Below are positions 22,999-30,650 of a stretch of DNA of 64,000 nt, one piece after another; the stretch's first letter is position 1; each line of letters begins with the position of its first letter. Source of the DNA: Mycoplasma procyoni. GTDB taxonomy: Bacteria; Bacillota_I; Bacilli_A; Mycoplasmatales; Metamycoplasmataceae. The notes under the pieces were generated by a model. That model was not told where the DNA came from. It did no database searches and saw nothing but the letters and a program-made list of their open reading frames with translations. Made by a program: the position numbers and the translations under genes. The stretch lies in NCBI RefSeq assembly GCF_017052595.1, contig NZ_JAFIDB010000001.1, positions 1-64,000 on the forward strand, in the 5' to 3' direction.

Positions 22999-24816
22999 TT
23001 AATTGCTTTGTTTTGGTCTGACTGTTATTTGAGTTTTTGATTTATCGAATGTTCTATTAGCTCATTTACTTAAGTGTTCAGGAACTGATATTGAAGTTAG
23101 GTTGTTATCAGCAAAAGCAGATTCGTCTATTGTTGTTACTGAATTCGGGATTTCGACTGAAGTTAATTTGTTATTAGCAAAAGCATATGGGGCTATTGTT
23201 GTTACTGAATTCGGGATTTTGACTGAAGTTAGGTTGTTATGAGCAAAAGCAGATCAGGCTATTGTTGTTACTGAATTCGGGATTTCGACTGAAGTTAATC
23301 CGTTAAACTCAAAAGCATATGAGGCTATTGTTGTTACTGAATTCGGGATTTTGACTGAAGTTAGGTTGTTATGAGCAAAAGCAGATTCGGCTATTGTTGT
23401 TACTGAATTCGGGATTTCGACTGAAGTTAATCCGTTAAACTCAAAAGCATATGAGTCTATTGTTGTTACTGAATCTGGGATTTTGACTGAAGTTAGGTTG
23501 TTATCAGCAAAAGCAGATTTGGCTATTGTTGTTACTGAATCTGGGATTTCGACTGAAGTTAATTTGTTGTTTTTAAAAGCACTTTCTTCTATTGTTGTTA
23601 CTGAATCTGGGATTTCGACTGAAGTTAGGTTGTTATAAGCAAAAGCAGATTTGGCTATTGTTGTTACTGAATTCGGGATTTTGACTGAAGTTAGGTTGTT
23701 ATAATCAAAAGCAGATTCGGCTATTGTTGTTACTGAATCTGGGATTTCGACTGAAGTTAATTTGTTATTAGCAAAAGCAGATTTGGCTATTGTTGTTACT
23801 GAATTCGGGATTTCGACTGAAGTTAATTTGTTGTTTTTAAAAGCACTTTCTTCTATTGTTGTTACTGAATTTGGAATATGAACTTTTTCTATTTCTTGAT
23901 TCTCATATTTATTTTTCTCTATTGTTAGTGGTAAATACTGATTATTAATTGAAACTCTTAAACTAAATTCTTGAGTCGCCTCTACTCCATGTCTGTCTCT
24001 GATTCAAACTATTAATTTGGTTTTATCTTCATTTAGATCAAATTTAAGGTATAAATCGTTTGGGCTTGGATATTTTTTAGTTTTGGAAATAAAACCTGTG
24101 TGATATAAATATTTTACATTTATTGTTGGCTTGAATGAAAATAGTTGATTACTTGGGGAATTGCCTTTATTTGCAATCCCAAGTGTTTGGGTTTTCTCAA
24201 AATATGCCAATCGATAAGTATGTGGTTTTAAGATTACATTTAAGTTATTAAATGAATTTTTAAAATGTTCTTGTCAACCACCTATAGGTACTAATGAATT
24301 CGCTAATTCATTTGAAGTGTAAGATCATTCTTTTGAATCTGCAAATTTTAATCTAACTGTTATTTTTGTCTTTGTTTCATCAAAATTTTCATAAGCTCAT
24401 CCACCTAAATGTTCAGGGACTGATATTGAAGTAATATTGTTATTAGCAAAAGCATTTTTGCCTATTGTTGTTACTGAATTCGGGATTTCGACTGAAGTTA
24501 ATTGGTTATCACGAAAAGCATTGTCACCTATAGAAATAAGGCTTTTTGGAAGAAACAGTTTATTTATTTTTTTTCCTAGAACACGTAAAGCATGGAATTC
24601 AATTTTTTTTACTTCGATTTTACTTAAATCTAATTTATAAAATATTTCATTTTCTTCAGTATATCCAATGAGATAATCTTTAATTTTTCCAGTTTGTATT
24701 TGTTTTTCTAATCATGTGTCATTTAAGCTGTCAATTTTGTTTTGTGAACACGAAACAATAGCCATTGAACTAATTGCCATTGTTGGAATAATAAAGTTTA
24801 TTAATTTCTTTTTCAT
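22999..24816 (-). CDS. BspA-like LRR lipoprotein with twelve 22-residue repeats
   Basis: 605 residues, predicted surface lipoprotein: lysine start, hydrophobic stretch, then VSC with lipidated Cys23. Residues ~80-120 hold two LRR_5 units ending in a cap [20 protein letters not shown] non-repeat domain follows (~130-290). Then twelve near-identical 22-residue units of the form [22 protein letters not shown] and a second cap, [25 protein letters not shown]. The family (LRR_5, BspA-like) mediates adhesion in other bacteria. AAAGGA precedes the ATG; it follows a run of small membrane-protein genes by 15 nt. The repeat array is nearly identical at DNA level, so copy number is likely unstable. Confidence 0.88.
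23085..23877 (-). repeat. Twelve tandem 66-bp LRR_5 repeats
   Basis: The phrase ATTGTTGTTACTGAAT (plus strand) occurs twelve times at 66-bp spacing. Units alternate between variants; units 3-4 and 5-6 form a 132-bp higher-order duplication. All variation keeps the reading frame. Confidence 0.95.
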
Positions 24817-24831
24817 AGTAATCCTTTAAAT

Positions 24832-25113
24832 TTAATTTTTTATGTTTAATGTCTTGAAAAAATCAAGAGAGCTTTTGATCAGTGGTGCATCAAAAGTTAT
24901 GTTTTCTTTTATATCTTCTACAATTTCTTCCCAATTTTTAATTTGATTCTCTTCTTTTTTTAATCTTTTTGTTTTCATAACAAATAGTGTTATAAAAGGG
25001 ATTAAGAAAATAAAAAGAAAAGCTGGTAATATTATTTCTATATAGAAATTTGGGACAATATGTACAAATCAAAATAATTTAAAATTCGGAAAATCTCAAT
25101 ATGTGAAATTCAT
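24832..25113 (-). CDS. Small single-TM protein, unknown function
   Basis: 93 residues. An aromatic N-terminus, one strongly hydrophobic segment (about 27-46, IILPAFLFIFLIPFITLFV), then a charged cytoplasmic-looking tail (KTKRLKKEENQIKNWEEIVEDIKE). AAAGGA precedes the ATG. It sits 24 nt after the 242-residue membrane protein and 15 nt before the LRR lipoprotein, so these three are probably one transcript. I do not recognise a family. Confidence 0.7.
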
Positions 25114-25137
25114 GTTTATCCTTTCTTTTAATTAGTT

Positions 25138-25866
25138 TTAATCTTTATTCTTCATTTCTATTTCATATAAAATTTCAGCAATTTCTTCAATGGAATTACA
25201 CTCAATAATTTGATTTTTAATATTATCATTTTCAAATTTAGAAAATAAAAACCTTTTATAATCTTTTAAATTTTCACGATATATTTCAATTAGACCTTGA
25301 TCTCCGAATTCAAGCCTTTTATCTACACTAAGGTTTTTTTCAAATTCCATTTTGAATTTTTCTATTAAAACTTGTTTTGATATTATGTTTTTTATGACTT
25401 TTTCATTTTCTTTTTGTGAAAAGTATAGAAGTCTATTTTGTTGTCAACTTGTTGAACTTTTGAAATATTGTGAATAATTTTTTGTGTTTAAAGTACCTCT
25501 TTTTATGCTTTTTCTAAAAAGATAGACAAACTTTGTGTAATCAAAATTTACACTCTCTTTTTTGCATCTTTTAACTTCTTCCTTCAAAAGAGGGTTTCTA
25601 ATAATATTCATTCAAACTTGATTTATTAATATGTAAAAAAACATAATTATAAATATTACGATTGCAACTTGAAACATGTAATCTTTTGCAAATATGTTCT
25701 TAATATAAAACGATCGTACGACATTGACCGAAAAAATAATAAAAACCGGCAGAAGAATTAATATGTAATAAATCGAATAAATTCAATTAACAGTTCCAAG
25801 CGGTAATCTTATTAAAAGCAATCACACAGGAATTAGCTTTTTTGATTTTTTTTGTTTATTTTTCAT
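25138..25866 (-). CDS. Membrane protein, unknown function
   Basis: 242 residues. A basic N-terminus (KNKQKKSKK), two hydrophobic helices (~12-45 and ~63-85), then a largely hydrophilic C-terminal half rich in Lys and Glu. Three TGA-Trp codons, so it appears as a much shorter frame under the standard code. Ribosome site AAAGG at the usual distance from the third of three nearby ATGs. No recognisable domain; the C-terminal half may face the cytoplasm. Confidence 0.7.
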
Positions 25867-25908
25867 AATTCATAACCTTTCATAATTTTTTGCTAATAAA
25901 ATTTTGCG

Positions 25909-26106
25909 TTATCTAAAAATAAGTTCATTATAATCTAATGTGTCATAAATAATTTTAATATCTAATTCTTTTAAATATATAGTTAATTCTTTAAATACAA
26001 TTACACAAAAAGTAAGAACAGATACAATAATAAATAAATACGCTACATAAGATTTAAGTTTATGAATTAAGTAATTAAAATTTTTTTGAGTTTTTTTATT
26101 AGACAT
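25909..26106 (-). CDS. Small single-TM protein, unknown function
   Basis: 65 residues. Basic start (SNKKTQKNFNYLIHKLKSY), one helix (YVAYLFIIVSVLTFCVIVF) and a short tail. AAAAGGAGG gives a strong ribosome site. It lies 152 nt downstream of the TM protein coupled to HerA and 42 nt upstream of the 242-residue membrane protein. No family recognised. Confidence 0.65.
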   Translation of the reverse strand: MSNKKTQKNFNYLIHKLKSYVAYLFIIVSVLTFCVIVFKELTIYLKELDIKIIYDTLDYNELIFR

Positions 26107-26258
26107 GAAATGCCTCCTTTTATTTTTATAACTTTAAATGTTTTTAAACATTAATAAGAAATTAATGTAAGTATTAATTTCTTTAATTCAATGTATTGAT
26201 TTTAATTGCCCGTAATTTTATAGTAAACTCTTGGCTTTGACGGTATAAAATAGTAGTT
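26107..26258 (-). other. Gap with an 11-bp hairpin downstream of the SIR2-HerA unit
   Basis: The hairpin AAGAAATTAAT / ATTAATTTCTT (26156-26183) lacks a long T-tail but could end or attenuate the SIR2-HerA transcript. A second small inverted repeat (AATGTTT/AAACATT) and a TATAAA lie between it and the next gene. Confidence 0.45.
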
Positions 26259-26459
26259 TTACCATTTTACATCTTCTGAATTTTCTGATTCACTTTGATT
26301 TTGAGTATATGTTATATATTCACTAACTTCTTCTTTTTTTTGATTGTTGTTCTTTTTTTTCTTTAAAAGATATGACACAACAATTATTCCTATAATAATA
26401 AATGTAGACACTATTGAGCCTACTATCACAATATAAAGAAGTATTTCATCTATTGTCAT
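26259..26459 (-). CDS. Small TM protein coupled to HerA
   Basis: 66 residues. One long hydrophobic helix (~6-32, ILLYIVIVGSIVSTFIIIGI) followed by a polylysine stretch and an acidic Ser/Glu tail ending SEDVKW. It begins 3 nt after the herA stop, so it is translated with it. The last codon is TGG, and after its TAA the same frame stays open for 18 more codons (NYYFIPSKPRVYYKITGN) to another TAA, suggesting a possible premature stop. No family recognised; position makes it a candidate membrane partner of SIR2-HerA. Confidence 0.65.
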   Translation of the reverse strand: MTIDEILLYIVIVGSIVSTFIIIGIIVVSYLLKKKKNNNQKKEEVSEYITYTQNQSESENSEDVKW

Positions 26460-26462
26460 AAT

Positions 26463-28109
26463 TTAATCCTTTTCTGTTTCTTTTTTATTTGTGTTTTCCT
26501 CTTTTTGAGTATCTTTATTTTCTTGATTCTCTATTAAAACTGGTAAATAAAAATCAGGAGAAATCAATATAAAACTACCTTTTTCTAAGAAGAATAAATC
26601 ATTTTTAACCTCATCATTGAAAAAATATACATTTTCACTAACTTGCTTAATATCTTTTACATTTGTTGTTCTGTGCAGCAGTACATTTTTTAATTGCGAA
26701 ATAATTGTACTTTCTATTTGATGCGGCCGTTGCGAAGCAACGATTAAAAATAAGTTATATTTTCTACCTTCTCTTGCTATTTTTTTAAATAGTTGAGAAA
26801 TCTTATTTATAAAATCATTTGTATTATTTTCTATACCCTCAAATAAATTCTGGAATTCATCTATTATAATGTGAGAGCTCTTTTTATTAGTTTGATCGGT
26901 TGTTTCGAGTTTTTCTTTTAATTGCCATAAGCAAATCAAGTATGTAATTATTTGTTTCATACGTCAATTTTCATTTGCTAAATTAAAAACTATTTTATTT
27001 TCATTTTTAAGAATAAATTTTTCTTTTAAATTTCAAAATTCCTCTAAATGTTTATAAGTTTGAATTAATTCCTCAAATATAAGAAGTGTTTTATGATCAT
27101 AAAAATAATCTGTAATATAATCATTATCTTTAATTCTTTTCATTTCATAAGATATAAAATTTAAAAGTATATTTAAAATTTTTAGGAATATGGTTTTTTC
27201 TATTTTTTTATCTAATATTTCACGTTCTAATTTTTCATAAATTGACTTTAGGTATTTTTGTCATTGTGCTTTACTTGTTTGAAAATCCTTGATTTCTTCA
27301 TAGCTTACTTGTTCTATATTTTCAGAATTATTAATATAATTTAATAATTTATTAGCAAAATCATTTACATTAGAATCATAAGGATTACCGAATATTAGAT
27401 TTAGAAATTCACTACTTATTGCTGAGTTTTTTATATTTTCTAAATCTTCTTTATCAACTTCATTTTTTTCACTAGATTCTAAATCAGAAAATTCGCCTGT
27501 AGTATCAATAATAATAAATTCTGTGTTCTTCTTAATTTCGGCTTTTTTGTTTGCTTGTTTAATTAATTGCTTAATAGTTGTTGTTTTTCCACTACCCGTA
27601 ACTCCGAAAATACCAATATGTGACAAAAGGAAATTTTGGTAATTTAGAGTTAAATTACTATTAAGTTCCTTTATTATTCCAAATTCAAAATCATAATCAC
27701 TATTTCCTTGATTATTTCTTGTATATATTTTTTTAACTTCTTCTGTTTTTATAGGGACAACATTGTCAAATAAAAATATATTATAATTATTCCCTAATCT
27801 GAAATTTCCTTTTTCATCTATTTCTCCAATTACTTCTGTAAATATTTCTCTTTGTGAATCATAAAAATATTCATAAGAATCTAATTCATATTTTTTGTTT
27901 CCCTTTATATAACTCTTAAGAATTTTCAAAACGACTATTTTATAACCATGAGTAATTCCAATGAATCCGCCAACTTTTAAAGACGAAAACCTTTCACCTT
28001 TATATATAATGTGTCATGCTGATGAAAACTGTTTTTTTACTATTAAAGTAACATTTCTTGCTTCAAGGTAAGAGACTCTACCTATTATTGGTCTGTCTTG
28101 ATTGCTCAT
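26463..28109 (-). CDS. HerA-like hexameric ATPase of a SIR2-HerA defence system
   Basis: 548 residues. N-terminal HAS-barrel (residues ~8-60, RVSYLEARNVTLIVKK...VGGFIGITHGYKIVVLKI), Walker [13 protein letters not shown] (~169), DTTGEF, Walker B IIIDEFQNLF (~414) and a sensor ASQRPH (~460), the layout of HerA/FtsK-type hexameric translocases. Two TGA-Trp codons. Its ATG follows the SIR2 stop with no gap (TAAATG). In characterised SIR2-HerA systems the ATPase hexamer assembles with SIR2 NADase subunits and the complex depletes NAD and degrades nucleic acid on phage infection. The C-terminus is a Lys/Glu-rich tail. Confidence 0.88.
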
Positions 28110-29399
28110 TTAAAAATATTCCTCATATTTTTGTTGAAAGAAATTAATTAAGCACTTAAGAGTTGAACCTCTAATGTGAGAGCTATGCACTTTACACTTA
28201 AAATGAGATTTATTAATTTTATCTTCATCTGGAAAATAATGAATAATAAAGTTTTTGTAAATTGAAAATTCATTATTAACTTTAAGATAATCACTTTCAG
28301 AATAAGCGAAAAAATAAACAGTAATGGAGTTATTTTGTAATGATTTTTTTATAATATCTTTTATATGAATATCATCCATGGAAAATCCAAAAATTATTAA
28401 TATACTTTGTTCTTTTTGTATTTCATAACTAAATTTCCTTATTATTTGATAAAACTCATTTGTTAAAGTTGTATCTTTAAATTTTTCAACAGAAGGAAAT
28501 ACAATTGCTTGTTTTTGTAATCAATCATTTAATTTATCGATATCCTTTTTAATTTCAACAATATTTTTTATTTTTTGTTCACTATTAGAAATAAGTCCGT
28601 TTTCATCTATTTCATTAATAAGTGATATTACTAATTTTTTATTGATATATTCACTTTTTAATTTTGAGTTTATTTTTTTTAATAGTTTTTCAAATTTCTT
28701 TAGTTGTTCTGAAGTACTATTATCATATTTTACTTCTATTAAATCATTGTCTTTTTTTCAAGATAAAGAACCATGCATTTTATATAAATTTATTGTTGAA
28801 ACTTTGTTAAAAAATAAATCAAAATCGCTTTTCAAATATATTTTTATGTCATAGTTTTCTATTTTAAAATATTTTTTAGATATTCCATAACCACCATCAT
28901 TAAATTGTAGATAACTATATTCTCTTTCGATTCTACTAAATTCATCTTCAAATCACAGATCATAATTTGTAGTAAAAATATTTATTTCTTTTGGCGAAAA
29001 ATTATTTTCAGTTCTCAAGAGTTTGATTAATGAATTAATAAATTCCCTTCTATCCTTTTCATGTTCACATTCATTTTTTTCATTTTCTGTTTTGCCTTTT
29101 CAATTTTTATATGAATTTGATATATATAAATAAAATGCAATTTTTATTAATTTTAAATTATATTCACTATCACCATCTTTGTTATTCGCTTTGTTGATTA
29201 CAATTTTATTTATTTTTTGTTCCAAAGATTCTAATATCTTTTTTGTATTTTTATTATCATCATCTTTTTTTATAATAAGAGTTGGAATAATATCAGCTAA
29301 AAACCCAGAACCTATTAATAAATTTATATTCTTGCCTCTTAACAGGTTCGAAGAATCTCTCTCATGCTTAAAATCAATATTTTTTTCTTCACTTGGCAT
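28110..29399 (-). CDS. SIR2-domain NADase of a SIR2-HerA defence system
   Basis: 429 residues from ATG 29399. SIR2-like fold: nucleotide-binding LLIGSGFLADI (~27-36), catalytic Asn in IFTTNYDLWF (~145), catalytic His in KMHGSLSW (~209), and LIIFGFSMDD near residue 340. This is the pattern of NAD-degrading SIR2 effectors, not of protein deacetylases (no Zn ribbon). TGA-Trp at 29100 and others. A strong AAAGGAG sits at 29443-29449 but is 43 nt from this ATG; an in-frame TTG (29408) or ATT codon nearer to it could be the real start. Directly followed by herA. Confidence 0.85.
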
Positions 29400-29464
29400 A
29401 ATTTTCAAAATAAATCTTAATTCATGGTAAATTAAAATTCATCTCCTTTCACTTCTTTGAGAAA

Positions 29465-29495
29465 ATCATACAAAAAAAAAAAAAAAACAAAGCAA
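29465..29495 (-). promoter_or_regulatory. Promoter of SIR2-HerA with a T16 spacer
   Basis: On the minus strand TTGCTT (29495-29490), a 19-nt spacer containing 16 consecutive Ts, then TATGAT (29470-29465). Homopolymer slippage would change the -35/-10 spacing, as in known phase-variable mycoplasma promoters. Confidence 0.55.
29472..29487. repeat. A16/T16 homopolymer
   Basis: Sixteen uninterrupted As on the plus strand, upstream of the SIR2 gene. Confidence 0.95.
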
Positions 29496-29553
29496 TAACT
29501 TAATATAACTAATTATTGTGTTTCTCTTTATTCCCTTTTTTCTAAAAAACAAA

Positions 29554-29573
29554 AAAGAGCATTGATGCTCTTT
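29554..29573 (-). terminator. Terminator after the PemK-like hypothetical
   Basis: AAAGAGCA-TCAA-TGCTCTTT perfect 8-bp stem on the minus strand followed by TTTGTTTTTT. Confidence 0.85.
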
Positions 29574-29590
29574 AGTGTTATATTGTTTAG

Positions 29591-30337
29591 TTATTGATTC
29601 TCTATTTGTTCTGTTTTAGCAATCATTTTAGATATTAATTCTTCAATCTCTTGTTTGCTTAGAGGTTTGAAGTTATCATATGCTTCTTGATATTGTTTTT
29701 CTTCAAGTTCATTTTCTAATAAATACTCTCAAGCAGTTATTAGATCATCTCACATATAATCAATAGGAGAAGAAAACTTCTCTTTTAATTTCATTAATTT
29801 ATTAATTTTGGTTTGGTTTGTTGTTTTAGAAATTAATAAATCAATTAATTTAACTGAAACATATTTGAGTTGGGACTCAAGTTGTGAATCAACTTCAAAT
29901 AAAGCGAAGCGATCGTTTTTGATGTTATCGATTACTTTGTGAGAGATATTGATAATATCTTTTTGTCTTAAGATATTACTTTGAAAAAACTTATATGGAT
30001 CAACATCAGTTTTTTCAAATTGTGATGCATCACACATATATATTTTTGAAGTATCTACATATGAATCATTAATAAATAAACCATTGATGTTTTCTTTATT
30101 ATCACTCTTTAAAACTTCATATTCAAAATCAAAATAATCCTTTTGAAGTATTGAAGTTCTAGCGCTAATAAAAAATACTTTTGATGTTGGTTCATGATAG
30201 AAAATTGCAATTAAGCAATTTTCTATAGATGATTTATCTAAATCCTTGAAAATCAAAGGATTTAAAATAACTAAAGGTTTGAGATAAATTTTGTAATTTA
30301 GCTCTTTTGCAATTTTTTTAATATCATAAAGTTTCAT
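29591..30337 (-). CDS. Hypothetical protein, possible PemK/MazF-like fold
   Basis: 248 residues, soluble. The N-terminal half has small-beta-barrel character: LVILNPLIF, NCLIAIFYHEPTSKVFFISARTS, then INDSYVDTSKIYMCDASQF, which resembles the SWV.-SQIRTL strand of PemK-like toxins. The C-terminal half is helical, Lys/Glu rich, with two TGA-Trp codons. I recall similar proteins annotated in mycoplasma integrative elements (Mbov_0400 family), but cannot verify that here. GGAGG site before ATG; own promoter and terminator. No obvious antitoxin gene is next to it. Confidence 0.6.
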
Positions 30338-30365
30338 ATTTCCTCCAATTAAATTATAAAACAAA

Positions 30366-30398
30366 AACAATAACTTCTTGATTTAAGAAGTTATTGTT
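30366..30398 (-). terminator. Terminator after the LRR gene and its 3' remnant
   Basis: 14-bp perfect stem AACAATAACTTCTT / AAGAAGTTATTGTT, T-rich on the minus side. The strongest terminator in the window by stem length. Confidence 0.85.
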
Positions 30399-30404
30399 AA
30401 TAGA

Positions 30405-30647
30405 TTATTTTTTAATTAAATTGATTTCTGTTTTTGAATCAAAAGCAGCTTCAAATAATATTGTTTCATTTGTATCTGTATTGGTTTTGATAATAGTTTT
30501 ATAGTTTTCTGTTTCTATTACTTTGCAATTTTCATTTTCATTTAGTTTAATATCAACAGAAGAAATGTTGTTGTTAATAAAAGCAAAAGCATCAATTCTT
30601 TTCAAGTTATTAGGAATATCGAGGCTGGTGATTTTATTGTTATAGGC
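30405..30647 (-). pseudogene. LRR_5 3' remnant
   Basis: Eighty open codons directly after tandem TAATAA stops, in the same frame as the 706-residue LRR protein. It reads AYNNKITSLDIPNNL...AFAFINNNISSVDIKLN, that is the end of one LRR_5 unit plus another, then a different C-terminal domain (FEAAFDSKTEINLIKK). It has no start codon or ribosome site of its own. It looks like the tail of a second LRR gene left after deletion or recombination. Confidence 0.65.
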
Positions 30648-30650
30648 TTA

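Noticed and set aside
23085-23877. Regular direct repeats, at first look like a CRISPR array
   Set aside because: They are 66-bp units read as one frame with LRR_5 consensus; spacers are not unique and there is no cas gene.
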